Shown: positions 37,155-47,671, counted from the first letter of the stretch. The stretch is 64,000 nucleotides of DNA from Rhizobium leguminosarum (GCF_017876795.1 NZ_JAGIOR010000001.1:591501-655500); one strand, 5' to 3'. A program made the numbers and translations. Notes: generated by a model not told the origin, from the sequence alone.

Positions 37155-37900
37155 GCGCAGCTCTTGAGGCCGATAATCTCAGCGTCGTCTACGATCAATT
37201 TCACGCGCTGAAGGATGTCAGCGTCACGGTTGAGCGCGGCGAATCCTTTGGTCTCGTCGGCGAGTCCGGCTCGGGGAAATCGACTTTGCTGCGGGCCGTC
37301 GCCGGACTGGCGCCGATCAGCGGCGGCGCGATCAACATCGACGGCGAAGCGCTGAAAGGGTTAAAACGCAGCAAAATCTTCTATCGGCGCGTGCAGATGG
37401 TCTTTCAGGACCCGTATGGTTCGCTGCATCCGCGCCAGACGATCGACCGGCTCCTGCTCGAGCCGCTTGCGATTCACGGCATCGACGACAGCGAGAAGCG
37501 CATCGCCCGCGCGCTCGACGAGGTCGGCCTCGGCAACGGCTTCCGTTTCCGCTACCCGCACCAGCTCTCCGGCGGCCAGCGGCAACGCGTGGCGATCGCC
37601 CGGGCATTGATCGTCGAACCGTCGATCCTGCTGCTCGACGAGCCGACCTCGGCGCTCGACGCCTCGGTGCAGGCCGAGGTCCTGAACCTCTTGGAGCAGA
37701 TCCGGCGCGACCGCAAGCTCACCTTCGTGATGGTGAGCCACGATCTCGGCGTCATCACCCATATGTGCGAAAGGTTGGCCGTGATGCGCAACGGCGCCGT
37801 CGTCGAACGTTTGAGTTCGGAAGAACTGGCAAGCGGCGCGGTTCGGGAGGACTACACGAAAAATTTGATGATTGCGAGCAAGGGGTTCGTCAAAGCCTGA
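37151..37900 (+). CDS. Peptide ABC transporter ATP-binding protein (DppF type)
   Basis: A 249-residue ATPase with GESGSGKST, Q-loop MVFQDPYGSLHPR, LSGGQRQRVAIARAL and LLLDEPTSALD, all canonical. It lacks the longer C-terminal oligopeptide tail of its partner, as DppF proteins vary here. Overlaps the previous stop by 4 bp and closes the M19-to-DppF operon of six genes. Confidence 0.92.
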   Translation: MSAALEADNLSVVYDQFHALKDVSVTVERGESFGLVGESGSGKSTLLRAVAGLAPISGGAINIDGEALKGLKRSKIFYRRVQMVFQDPYGSLHPRQTIDRLLLEPLAIHGIDDSEKRIARALDEVGLGNGFRFRYPHQLSGGQRQRVAIARALIVEPSILLLDEPTSALDASVQAEVLNLLEQIRRDRKLTFVMVSHDLGVITHMCERLAVMRNGAVVERLSSEELASGAVREDYTKNLMIASKGFVKA

Positions 37901-38062
37901 AAGGCAATCTTTTCAACCCGTTGAAATGAAAGGATCGGCGGCGGCGTCAAGGATAAGGCTTCCCTAAAAGACGACCATTCAACTAGACTATTGACAGCTG
38001 CCCCGCTTCTGTCATGATCCTGTTAACGATTGTTAGCTTTCGTGATCGATGGAGGTTGAGGC

Positions 38063-38251
38063 ATGTTCTTTCTCGGTGGGATGACCATGGGCTACCTAGA
38101 TCCTCCGGTCAAAGCCGATCGCAAGGAACAGATTTCGGTATCCCTTCCCGCGGAAAAGAACCGCCGGCTGATCGAGACTTCTTCCAATTCGCCGCAGAGC
38201 GAGAACGCCGTGGAGCGCTCGTTGATCTGGGCATGGCGCGTACTCTGCTAA
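38063..38251 (+). CDS. Small hypothetical protein
   Basis: A 62-codon ORF with GGAGG eight bases before its ATG. The product has no recognised domain; it is polar in the middle (PVKADRKEQISVSLPAEKNRR) and could be a real small protein given the good ribosome-binding site. The rest of 37901-38398 shows only short imperfect hairpins near 38285-38335. Confidence 0.4.
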   Translation: MFFLGGMTMGYLDPPVKADRKEQISVSLPAEKNRRLIETSSNSPQSENAVERSLIWAWRVLC

Positions 38252-38398
38252 AGAGGCGGGCTGTTAAAAGGATTGGTTGAATTTTCTCCTCCGTTCGCTC
38301 TGGACGGAAATTTATCTCTACCTAGTTGATAGAGAAAATACGAATATCAACGCGAGCCGCACAACCGGCCGCACGAAAAACAACAACGGAGGCGACAT

Positions 38399-38563
38399 AT
38401 GGCAGATCTGGGTATTTCGCATGCTCACGTGAACCAGTATGGTTCCATCCCGGCCAAGAAGGCGCTCACCACGCGCCACAGGCTTCAGACGCTGCTCCAT
38501 GGAGCAATCTTCACCGCGGCATTCCTGTTCGTCGTGGCCATGGTTTTCGGGGTCGTCGGGTAA
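38399..38563 (+). CDS. Small single-span membrane protein (54 residues)
   Basis: The ORF starts at 38399 with GGAGG seven bases upstream and encodes MADLGISHAHVNQYGSIPAK, a basic turn (TTRHRLQTLLHG), then a hydrophobic helix of about 20 residues (AIFTAAFLFVVAMVF) to the stop at 38563. The strong ribosome-binding site, codon use like neighbouring genes and coherent topology (cytosolic N-terminus, one helix) support a real gene. Function unknown; no partner is evident. It lies upstream of ndvB on the same strand, separated by a terminator-like hairpin. Confidence 0.7.
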   Translation: MADLGISHAHVNQYGSIPAKKALTTRHRLQTLLHGAIFTAAFLFVVAMVFGVVG

Positions 38564-39116
38564 TCGGCAAATGACAGGCGTCGGAGATGCGGGCGGTTTT
38601 CGCCTTAATTGAATTCCGGAACATCTCATTCGGCGTTCTCCTGACACTCGAATGTCAAAGGCGAGTTGCCATAAGAGGGCATCTTGCTCTGGTTGATCGA
38701 AGCCGATCCCATCATCATTCTTCCACCCTTCTTTCATTCATCAAAAACGGCCGCATCGACCTTGTTCGTGCGACCGGAATCGATGAGTTCCTGGCTGCCG
38801 GCACCTGGTGCCGGCATTTTTGTGGCTGCCGCCAGATCAGCTTGCTGAGAGTGGCCCGTGCCTCTTGACTTGAATTATCCCGATAGTGTCCAATTTTCGA
38901 CATGGCTTTCGCGGAGAGGGTATCGGTGGTCTTGATTACCCGTAGGCCGCGCCCTGGACCGGGCTTAGCGCGTTCGCTTCGCTCGGCCCAATCGTCATTT
39001 ATCCCGGCTTCATCGATCTTCGAAGAATCGGGCTCCGTTCATGTAGCAGTCATGATAAGCAGTGCAAAAGGCTGAGCAAAACAGCCATAACTTCGTTTGG
39101 ATCCAGAACCGAACCC
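38564..39116. other. Intergenic region upstream of ndvB
   Basis: About 550 bp. The first half leads to a terminator-like hairpin at 38796-38821; the second half must contain the ndvB promoter. A C/G-rich inverted segment (near 38945-38990) resembles a RIME fragment. An untranslated RNA ending at the hairpin is possible but unproved. No other gene seen. Confidence 0.4.
38796..38823 (+). terminator. Rho-independent terminator
   Basis: TGCCGGCA-CCTGG-TGCCGGCA (38796-38816) followed by TTTTTG. It ends transcripts from the small membrane protein gene or from an unannotated RNA in the 230 bp before it. Confidence 0.8.
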
Positions 39117-42100
39117 ATGTCTATTTCTAATCTTTCTCCGAGTCTTCCGCGCGAACCCGAGATGAAGCAGATCGATCATAACGATTCGATCCGCTCGACC
39201 TATCTTGCCATCGAGGACATCAAGGCGATGGGCGATGCGGTCGCCCGCAGCGGCGTCGACCAGCTGCCAGCCTTCGCCCCGTTCGATTTCTTCGCGCGCC
39301 ACAAGGAAAACGAGAAGGAAATTCTGCGCGTCTACCGGACCACGGCGACCGACGTCGAAGCCGGCGAGACGATCACGCCGGCGGCAGAATGGCTGCTGGA
39401 CAATCATTATATCGTCGAGGAGGCGATCCAGGAGGTGCGGCGCGACTTCCCCCGCCGCTTCTATCGCGAATTGCCGACCATGGTCGTCGGCGGTGTCGAG
39501 GTGCCGCGCACCCTCGTGCTTGCCTGGCTCTACGTCGCCCATACCCACAGCACGATCTCCCAGGAAAGCCTGACGGCGCTGGTCGACGGTTTTCAGGCCA
39601 GTGAGACGCTGAGGATCGGCGAACTCTGGGCATTGCCTTCGCTCGTGCGCTACGTGCTCGTGGAAAACCTTCGCCGCATTTCCAGCCGTGTCGAAGCCAG
39701 CCGCCGCCTGCGCCGCCGCGCCAACGAGGCGGCCGACGAATTGGTGCGCCTGACCGATCCGGCCGGGGCGGCCAGCTATCTGAAGACGCTGGAAGCGCTT
39801 GCCGAGGATAATACTTTCTCGACACAGTTTCTCTATCGCCTTCGTGACGGCTCGCAGACGTCGAGTCTCGCCATCACCTGGCTCGACGAGCGGCTGGAAG
39901 AACTCGGCCGCAACAGCGAAGAGACGACGACGGCCGAACACAGCCGCCTTTCTTCCGGCAACGTGACGATGGGCAACATCATCCGCAGCCTTCGCGAGAT
40001 CGACGATGCCGAATGGTCGGTCTGGGTCGAGCAGGTCAGCCATGTCGACAAGCTGCTCTGGGAGCATTCGGATTACGGCATCCTCGATTCCGGCTCGCGC
40101 AACAAATATCGCAAACAGATCGAAAAGCTGGCCAAGCGCTCGCCGCTGACGGAAATGGAAATCGCCCAGCTGGCGCTCGACATGACGGATGCGGCCAAGG
40201 CCTCTGACGAGCCGCAGCCGCATGAACCGAATGTCGGCGGTTTCCTGTCCGGCGCGCAGCGGCCAAAGCTCGAGGCGCGGGCGAATTATCGGCCGACGGT
40301 CATCCAGCATTTCGTGCGCGCGGTGCGTCGATTCAACTGGCTGGCAATTGCCGTGCCCGTCATGCTGCTGACGATCATCGCCATGGCAATCGTCGGCCGG
40401 TTCATGGCCAATGCCGGCATGGGGGCGATCGAAATCGCCCTGCTGCTGATCATGTTCTCAGTGCCGGCGTCGGAGGGGGCAACGGGTCTCTTCAACACCG
40501 TGCTTTCCTTCTTCGTGACGCCGGCGCGTCTTGTCGGCTACGAGTTCAAGGAAGGCATTCCGGAGGATGCACGCACACTGCTCGTCGTGCCTTGCCTGAT
40601 CTCGAACCGTGACAGCGTCGACGACCACGTGCGCAATCTCGAGGTTCATTATCTTGCCAATCCGCGCGGCGAGCTCTATTTCGCGCTGCTCAGCGATTGG
40701 CCGGACAGCGAGGCCGAGGAAAGCCCAGCTGATCTCGAGGTTCTGGACTATGCCAGGCGCGAGATCGCGAATCTTTCAGCCCGTTATGCCTATGACGGCA
40801 AGACGCGTTTCTATCTGTTGCATCGCCGCCGCCTCTACAATCCCTCCGAAGGCGTCTGGATGGGCTGGGAGCGCAAGCGCGGCAAGCTGCACGAGCTGAA
40901 CATGCTGCTGCGCGGCGACCGCGACACGACCTATCTGCCGGGCGCCAACACCGTGCCGGCCAAAGTGCAATATGTCATGACGCTCGATGCCGATACGCGC
41001 CTGATGCGCGATGCCGTCACCAAGCTCGTCGGCAAGCTCTATCATCCGATCAATCGCCCGGTCATCAATCCGAAAACCGGCCGTGTCGAAAGCGGCTACG
41101 GCGTGCTGCAGCCGCGCGTCACCCCGTCGCTGACGACGGGCAAGAACGCGTCGGTCTTCCAGCGCGTCTTTTCGATTAATCGCGGCCTCGACCCCTACGT
41201 CTTCACCGTTTCCGACGTCTATCAGGATCTTGCCGGCGAGGGCACCTTCACCGGCAAGGGCCTTTATCATGTCGATGCCTTCGAGGCGTCGCTGAAGGGT
41301 CGAATCGACGAGAACTCCGTGCTCAGCCACGATCTTCTCGAAGGCTCGATGGCGCGTTGCGCGCTCGTCACCGATCTCGAACTGGTTGAGGATTTCCCGA
41401 TCCGTTATGAGGTCGAGACATCGCGCCAGCATCGCTGGGCGCGTGGCGACTGGCAGCTGCTGCCCTATATGTTCAATCCGAAATACGGCGTCACCGCACT
41501 CGGCCGCTGGAAGATGTTCGACAATCTGCGCCGCTCGCTGACGCCGATCGCCTGGTTCTTCGCCTCCGTGCTCGGCTGGTATTGCATGAATCCGCTCGGC
41601 GCACTGATCTGGCAGATTCTGCTGATCTTCTGCCTCTTCGTCGCGCCGACGCTGTCGCTCATCAACGGCATCATTCCGCGCACCAGCGATATCATCGCCC
41701 GCGCCCACCTCTATACGGTCTGGTCCGATATCACGGCCGCCAATGCGCAGGTTGCATTGCGTATCGTCTTCATCGCCGATTCGGCCGCCATGATGGCCGA
41801 TGCGATCGGCCGCTCGCTCTACCGCCTCTTGGTCAGCCGCAAGCTGATGCTGCAGTGGCGGACTGCCGCCAGCGTTCAGGCCGGCGGCCAGGGAACGCTG
41901 ATCTCCTATTACAAAGGGATGTGGCACGCACCGGCGCTGGCGCTGCTGGCGCTTGGGTTTGCAGCCCTCCCCGGCGGCGGCGCCTTCGTCGTCGGCATTC
42001 CCTTCGCGCTGTTGTGGATCCTGTCGCCTGTCGTCGCCTGGTATGTCAGCCAGTCGGCGGAGACCGAGGACCGGCTCGAGGTCGCCGATTCGGTGTCGAG

Positions 42101-45100
42101 CGAACTGCGCAAGATCGCCCGGCGTACCTGGCGTTATTTCGAGACCTTCACCACGGCCGAGCAGAACTATCTGCCGCCGGACAATATCCAGGAAACGCCG
42201 CATGTGATTGTCGCGGCGCGCACCTCGCCGACCAATATCGGCGTCTATCTGCTCTCGGTCGTTTCCGGCCGGCAATTCGGCTGGTTCTCCTTCGAGGAGA
42301 CGCTCGAGCGGCTGGAGCAGACGATTTCGACGATCGACGGAATGGAGAAATTCCGCGGCCATCTGTTCAACTGGTATCACACCGATACGCTGCAGACGCT
42401 TGGGCCGCGTTATGTCTCGGCTGTCGACAGCGGCAATCTCGCCGGCCATCTGATCGCCATTTCGTCGGCCTGCCGCAACTGGGCCGAGGCGCCGTCCGCT
42501 CATATGCAGGGCAATCTCGACGGCGTCGGCGACACAGCCGGCATTCTCGGTGAAGTACTGGCGGACCTGCCCGATGACCGCAAGACCGTGCGCCCGCTGC
42601 GCCGGCGCCTGGAGGAACGCATCGTCGGCTTCCAGAACGCGCTTGCCGCCGTCAAGCGCGAGCATGAATTCGCCTCGATCCGCATCATCAACCTCGCCGT
42701 TCTCGCGCGCGATATCGAAAAGCTCGCCGCCAATCTCGACCATGAGGTCAAGTCGAAGCAGAGCGAAGAAGTCACCCAATGGGCGGCATCGCTGGTGAAG
42801 GTCTGCGAGGCGCATATTTCCGACAGCACCTTCGACCTGTCCAAAGTCGATGCGCTGAGGCCGCGCCTGGTGGCGCTGCGCGACAAAGCCCGCGATCTGG
42901 CGTTCTCGATGGATTTCGGATTCCTGTTCCGGCCCGAGCGGCGCCTGCTGTCGATCGGCTACCGCGTCGAGAGCGGTGAACTCGACCAGGCCTGCTACGA
43001 TCTTCTCGCCTCGGAATGTCGCCTGACCAGTCTGTTCGGCATTGCCAAGGGCGATCTGCCGACGGAGCACTGGTACCGCCTCGGCCGCCAGGTCGTGCCT
43101 GTGGGATCGCGCGGCGCGCTGGTCTCCTGGTCCGGCTCGATGTTCGAATATCTGATGCCACCGCTCGTCATGCAGGAGCGCGGCGGGGGTATTCTCAACC
43201 AGACCAACAATCTGGTTGTCGTCGAACAGATGAATTACGCCCGCAAGCTCGGCATTCCGTGGGGCATTTCGGAAGCGGCCTTCAATGCCCGCGACCATAA
43301 CCTCAATTATCAGTACACGAATTTCGGCGTGCCGACGCTCGGCCTGAAGCGCGGCCTCGGCCACAATGCCGTCATTGCGCCTTATGCATCGCTGCTCGCC
43401 AGCCAGTACGACCCGCCGGGCGCGCTCGAAAATCTGCAGAGGCTGCGCAAGGTCGGTGCGCTCGGCAAGTTCGGCTTCCACGATGCCGTCGACTTCACGC
43501 CGACGCGCGTGCCGGAAGGCAAAAAATGCGCTGTGGTCTACAATTATTATGCCCACCATCATGGCATGTCGATCGCCGCCGTCGCCAACGTCGCCTTCAA
43601 TGGTCATCTGCGCGAACTCTTCCACGCTGATCCCGTCATCGAGGCAGCGGAGCTTTTGCTGCAGGAAAAGGCGCCGCGCGACATTCCGGTGATGAGCGGC
43701 AAGCATGAATCCGACACGCCGGCCAGCATCCAGGACGATCTGCTGCGGCCGGAGATCAGGAAGATCAGCGATCCGGCTTCGCGTGACCGCGAACTCGTAT
43801 TCCTGTCGAACGGCCATTATTCGCTGATGCTGACGGCGACAGGCGCCGGTTATTCTCGCTGGAACGGCCTTTCCGTTTCCCGCTGGAAAGCCGATCCGAC
43901 CGAAGACCGCTGGGGCAGCTTCATCTTCCTGCGCGATACGGCCACGAATGAATGGTGGTCGACGACCTCGGAGCCGAAGGGTGTCGAAGGCGAAAAGATC
44001 AAGGTCGAATTCGCTGACGAGAAGGCGCAATTCACCAAGACGGTCGGCGACCTCACGAGCGAGGTGGAATGCATCATTGCGACCGAGCATGATGCCGAGG
44101 CCCGCCGCGTTACCCTGCTCAACATGGGCACGGAAGACCGTTTCATCGAAGTCACCTCCTATCTCGAACCGGTGATCACCTCCGACGATACCGACAATGC
44201 GCATCCGGCATTCGCTCGGATGTTCGTCAAGACCGAGATCGGCAAGCGCGGCGACGTCATCCGTGCCGAACGCAACAAGCGCGACCCGAACGAGCCGAAC
44301 ATCAGCATCGCCCATCTGATCGTCGACAATGCCGGCGACACCCGCCACACGGAATTCGAGACCGACCGGCGCAAGTTCATCGGCCGTGGCCGAAGCCTTG
44401 CCGATGCGGCGGCCTTCGATCCAGGCGCTACGCTTTCCGGAAGCGACGGTTTCATGCTCGATGCGGTGATGTCGCTGCGTCGAACCGTCCGCGTGCCGGC
44501 CGGCAAGAAAGTCAGTGTGATCTTCTGGACGATCGCAGCGCCAAGCCGCGACGAAGTCGACAAGGCGGTCAATCGCTACCGTCATCCCGACGCCTTCAAC
44601 CACGAACTGGTCCAGGCCTGGACGCGCACGCAGGTGCAGATGCGTCATGTCGGTGTCACCTCGCAGCAGGCAGCGGCCTTCCAGCATCTCGGACGCTACC
44701 TCGTCTATCCCGACATGCAGCTCCGCAAGGACGAGGCGACCGTCGAGGCCGGCCTGCAGTCGCAATCGGCGCTTTGGCCGCTGGCGATCTCCGGCGACTT
44801 CCCGATCTTCACGCTGCGCATCAACGACGACATGGATCTCGAGATCGCCCGCGAGGCGCTGCTGGCGCAGGAATATCTGCGCTCGCGCGGCGTCACCGCC
44901 GATCTCGTCATCATGAACGAACGCGCCTCTTCTTATGCGCAGGACATGCAGCATGCGCTCGACGCGATGTGCGAAAACGTGCGCCGCATGGGCCAGGCCG
45001 ACGGGTTGCGCCAGCATATCTTTGCGGTTCGCAAGGACCTGATGGAGGAGAGCACCTATCACGCACTGATCGCGGCTTCCCGCGTCACGCTGCATACGAA

Positions 45101-47636
45101 GAACGGCAAGGTGGTCGACCAGATCAACCGCGCCGTGGCGCTGTTTGCGCCCTCCAAGGAGGAGCTGCAGGAGATGGAACGGGCCGAGCGCAACAAGGCC
45201 CCGGTCAAGCGTATTGCGCCGGTGCCGCCGCCCGTCGTGCCTGCGGTCGTCATCGAAGAGGAAGGCGATCTCGACTTCTGGAACGGCATCGGCGGTTTTG
45301 CCCGCGACGGACGCGAATATGTCGTTCGCCTGCCCGGAGGTCACGCGCCGCCGCAGCCGTGGATCAATGTCATCTCCAATGACAGGTTCGGCTTCCACGT
45401 GTCGGCCGAGGGCTCCGGCTTCACCTGGAGCGCCAATTCGCGCGACTATCAGCTGACCTCCTGGTCGAACGATGCGGTGGTCAACCGTTCCGGCGAGGCG
45501 TTCTATCTCGCCGATCTCGACAGCGGTGCCGTCATGACGCCGTTTGCAGCGCTTTCCCGCCGGCCGGACATCCGCTTCGAAGCCCGCCACGGGCTTGGCT
45601 ATTCGGTCTTTTCCAGCGTTCAGAACGAAATCGCACTCGAGCTGACGCAGACGATCGATCGCGAAAGGCCGGTGAAACTGCAGCGCCTGCGCCTGCGGAA
45701 CAACGGTTCGACCAGCCGCAAGCTGCGTCTCTACGGTTATGTCGAGTGGATCCTCGGCAGCAATGCGGCACGCACGGCACCGTTCATCCTGTCAAAGCAT
45801 GACGAGGAGACCGGGGCGCTGTTTGCCACCAATCCCTACAGCATCGATTATTCCAGCCGCACCGCCTTCTTCGCGGCCGGCGAGGCACTTTCGAGCTTCT
45901 CGGCAAGCCGGCGCGAATTCGTCGGCAAGGCGGGAACGATCCAGGCGCCGCAGGCCGTCATCTCGGGCGCCGCCCTTCCCGGCACAGCCGACCTCGACGG
46001 TGATCCGGCCGCAGCGCTTGCGATCGACGTCGAACTCGGCGCCGGTGAGGAGCGCGACTTCACCTTCTTCCTCGGCGATACACCGACGGAGGAGGAAGCG
46101 CGCGGCGTCATCGCCGAGATCCGCAAGGCTTCGTTCGACGATGCCGTCGAGGCGAACCGAACATTCTGGCGGGATTTTAGCGGCAGGCTGCAGATATCGA
46201 CGCCAGATCGTGGAATGAACAATCTCGTCAACACCTGGCTACCCTATCAGAGCCTAGGCTGCCGCATCATGGCCCGCACCGCCTTCTACCAGGCAAGCGG
46301 CGCCTTCGGCTTCCGCGATCAGTTGCAGGACACGCTGGCCTTCGTGCTGCACGAACCCTCGCTTGCCCGCGGGCAGATCCTGAATGCCGCTTCGCGTCAA
46401 TTCCGCGAAGGCGACGTGCAGCATTGGTGGCTGCCCGGAACGGGTGCGGGCGTGCGCACGTTGATCTCGGACGACGTTGTCTGGCTCGCCTACGCGATCC
46501 ATCATTATTGCAGCGTCACCGGCGACAAGAGCGTGCTCGACGAGGAGATCGCCTTCCTGGAAGGACCGGCTCTGCTCGAAGGCCAGCACGACTCCTTCTA
46601 CAAACCGGAGGTTTCCGAGGACAAGGCGAGCGTCTACCAGCATGCAGCGCTGGCGCTCGATCTCGCCATCGCCCGCAAGGGGGCAAACGGCCTGCCGCTA
46701 TTCCTTGGCGGCGACTGGAACGACGGGATGAACCGCGTCGGCATCGGCGGGCGCGGCACCAGCGTCTGGCTCGGCTGGTTCCTGGCGGGCGCATTGCGCT
46801 CCTTCATTCCCTATGCCGAAGAGCGCGGTGACACGGCCCGCACAGAGCGCTGGTCGGCGCATCTGACCGAGCTGAAGAAGGCGCTCGAAACCGCGGCCTG
46901 GGATGGCGGCTACTATCGCCGCGGCACGTTCGACGACGGTGCGCTGCTCGGCTCCAGGGAAAGCCCGGAATGCCGGATCGATTCGATTGCGCAGTCATGG
47001 AGCGTGCTGTCGGGCGAGGGTGATCCGGCCCGCGCCGTCACAGCGATGGACGCCGTGCTCGACCAGCTGGTCGACGAGGATGCCCGGATCATCCGGCTGT
47101 TCACGCCGCCTTTCGTCAATTCCGCCAGGGATCCCGGCTATATCAAAGCCTATCCGCCGGGTGTACGCGAAAACGGCGGACAATATACCCACGCCGCGAC
47201 CTGGGTGGTGATGGCATTGGCGGAGCTGAAGCGGGGCGATGATGCTTTCCGCTGCTTCCAGATCCTCAACCCGATCACCCATGCGCTCGACAAGGCTTCG
47301 GCGGAACAATACCGGGTCGAACCTTATGTTGTGGCTGCCGACGTCTACGGCCATGAGCCCTATACGTCGCGCGGCGGCTGGACCTGGTATACCGGCTCCG
47401 CCGGCTGGCTTTATCGCGCCGCCGTCGAGGGCATCCTCGGCATCCGGCTAAAGGGCGGCCGGCTCCACGTGCGGCCGTCGCTCCCTTCGGAATGGGACGG
47501 TTTTGCGGCAGAGGTGGAGCAGGGCGGCGGCAAATACCGCATTTCGGTCTCAAAAGCGTCCAATGACAGCGGCTACACTCTGTCGATCAACGGCTGCGAA
47601 GTCACCGATCCCGACGAGGGATATCCGCTCGGATAA
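39117..47636 (+). CDS. ndvB: Cyclic beta-1,2-glucan synthase NdvB (ChvB)
   Basis: A 2839-residue inner-membrane enzyme that initiates, elongates, cyclises and sizes periplasmic cyclic beta-1,2-glucan, needed for osmoadaptation and nodule or plant infection. Membrane segments cluster near residues 400-465, 800-860 and 930-980. Between them lies the GT84 domain, with the DADT metal/sugar-nucleotide motif near residue 624 and the RQHRWARGDW motif near 770. The C-terminal third is a GH94-type phosphorylase domain, with the catalytic GGDWNDGMN near residue 2531. Length and all motifs are intact. The ATG at 39117 gives the family N-terminus. It is followed by opgC, with ndvA close by but in the opposite orientation. 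Confidence 0.97.
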   Translation: MSISNLSPSLPREPEMKQIDHNDSIRSTYLAIEDIKAMGDAVARSGVDQLPAFAPFDFFARHKENEKEILRVYRTTATDVEAGETITPAAEWLLDNHYIVEEAIQEVRRDFPRRFYRELPTMVVGGVEVPRTLVLAWLYVAHTHSTISQESLTALVDGFQASETLRIGELWALPSLVRYVLVENLRRISSRVEASRRLRRRANEAADELVRLTDPAGAASYLKTLEALAEDNTFSTQFLYRLRDGSQTSSLAITWLDERLEELGRNSEETTTAEHSRLSSGNVTMGNIIRSLREIDDAEWSVWVEQVSHVDKLLWEHSDYGILDSGSRNKYRKQIEKLAKRSPLTEMEIAQLALDMTDAAKASDEPQPHEPNVGGFLSGAQRPKLEARANYRPTVIQHFVRAVRRFNWLAIAVPVMLLTIIAMAIVGRFMANAGMGAIEIALLLIMFSVPASEGATGLFNTVLSFFVTPARLVGYEFKEGIPEDARTLLVVPCLISNRDSVDDHVRNLEVHYLANPRGELYFALLSDWPDSEAEESPADLEVLDYARREIANLSARYAYDGKTRFYLLHRRRLYNPSEGVWMGWERKRGKLHELNMLLRGDRDTTYLPGANTVPAKVQYVMTLDADTRLMRDAVTKLVGKLYHPINRPVINPKTGRVESGYGVLQPRVTPSLTTGKNASVFQRVFSINRGLDPYVFTVSDVYQDLAGEGTFTGKGLYHVDAFEASLKGRIDENSVLSHDLLEGSMARCALVTDLELVEDFPIRYEVETSRQHRWARGDWQLLPYMFNPKYGVTALGRWKMFDNLRRSLTPIAWFFASVLGWYCMNPLGALIWQILLIFCLFVAPTLSLINGIIPRTSDIIARAHLYTVWSDITAANAQVALRIVFIADSAAMMADAIGRSLYRLLVSRKLMLQWRTAASVQAGGQGTLISYYKGMWHAPALALLALGFAALPGGGAFVVGIPFALLWILSPVVAWYVSQSAETEDRLEVADSVSSELRKIARRTWRYFETFTTAEQNYLPPDNIQETPHVIVAARTSPTNIGVYLLSVVSGRQFGWFSFEETLERLEQTISTIDGMEKFRGHLFNWYHTDTLQTLGPRYVSAVDSGNLAGHLIAISSACRNWAEAPSAHMQGNLDGVGDTAGILGEVLADLPDDRKTVRPLRRRLEERIVGFQNALAAVKREHEFASIRIINLAVLARDIEKLAANLDHEVKSKQSEEVTQWAASLVKVCEAHISDSTFDLSKVDALRPRLVALRDKARDLAFSMDFGFLFRPERRLLSIGYRVESGELDQACYDLLASECRLTSLFGIAKGDLPTEHWYRLGRQVVPVGSRGALVSWSGSMFEYLMPPLVMQERGGGILNQTNNLVVVEQMNYARKLGIPWGISEAAFNARDHNLNYQYTNFGVPTLGLKRGLGHNAVIAPYASLLASQYDPPGALENLQRLRKVGALGKFGFHDAVDFTPTRVPEGKKCAVVYNYYAHHHGMSIAAVANVAFNGHLRELFHADPVIEAAELLLQEKAPRDIPVMSGKHESDTPASIQDDLLRPEIRKISDPASRDRELVFLSNGHYSLMLTATGAGYSRWNGLSVSRWKADPTEDRWGSFIFLRDTATNEWWSTTSEPKGVEGEKIKVEFADEKAQFTKTVGDLTSEVECIIATEHDAEARRVTLLNMGTEDRFIEVTSYLEPVITSDDTDNAHPAFARMFVKTEIGKRGDVIRAERNKRDPNEPNISIAHLIVDNAGDTRHTEFETDRRKFIGRGRSLADAAAFDPGATLSGSDGFMLDAVMSLRRTVRVPAGKKVSVIFWTIAAPSRDEVDKAVNRYRHPDAFNHELVQAWTRTQVQMRHVGVTSQQAAAFQHLGRYLVYPDMQLRKDEATVEAGLQSQSALWPLAISGDFPIFTLRINDDMDLEIAREALLAQEYLRSRGVTADLVIMNERASSYAQDMQHALDAMCENVRRMGQADGLRQHIFAVRKDLMEESTYHALIAASRVTLHTKNGKVVDQINRAVALFAPSKEELQEMERAERNKAPVKRIAPVPPPVVPAVVIEEEGDLDFWNGIGGFARDGREYVVRLPGGHAPPQPWINVISNDRFGFHVSAEGSGFTWSANSRDYQLTSWSNDAVVNRSGEAFYLADLDSGAVMTPFAALSRRPDIRFEARHGLGYSVFSSVQNEIALELTQTIDRERPVKLQRLRLRNNGSTSRKLRLYGYVEWILGSNAARTAPFILSKHDEETGALFATNPYSIDYSSRTAFFAAGEALSSFSASRREFVGKAGTIQAPQAVISGAALPGTADLDGDPAAALAIDVELGAGEERDFTFFLGDTPTEEEARGVIAEIRKASFDDAVEANRTFWRDFSGRLQISTPDRGMNNLVNTWLPYQSLGCRIMARTAFYQASGAFGFRDQLQDTLAFVLHEPSLARGQILNAASRQFREGDVQHWWLPGTGAGVRTLISDDVVWLAYAIHHYCSVTGDKSVLDEEIAFLEGPALLEGQHDSFYKPEVSEDKASVYQHAALALDLAIARKGANGLPLFLGGDWNDGMNRVGIGGRGTSVWLGWFLAGALRSFIPYAEERGDTARTERWSAHLTELKKALETAAWDGGYYRRGTFDDGALLGSRESPECRIDSIAQSWSVLSGEGDPARAVTAMDAVLDQLVDEDARIIRLFTPPFVNSARDPGYIKAYPPGVRENGGQYTHAATWVVMALAELKRGDDAFRCFQILNPITHALDKASAEQYRVEPYVVAADVYGHEPYTSRGGWTWYTGSAGWLYRAAVEGILGIRLKGGRLHVRPSLPSEWDGFAAEVEQGGGKYRISVSKASNDSGYTLSINGCEVTDPDEGYPLG

Positions 47637-47671
47637 TAGCGTTCTCCACGCTGAAAAACACGGCGATTCGC

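Noticed and set aside
40776..45590. 1604-codon open frame on the minus strand inside ndvB
   Set aside because: It is the antisense frame of a high-GC gene whose codon bias suppresses stops. It has no family resemblance and low-complexity Arg/Asp/Gly-rich composition, while ndvB is certain.
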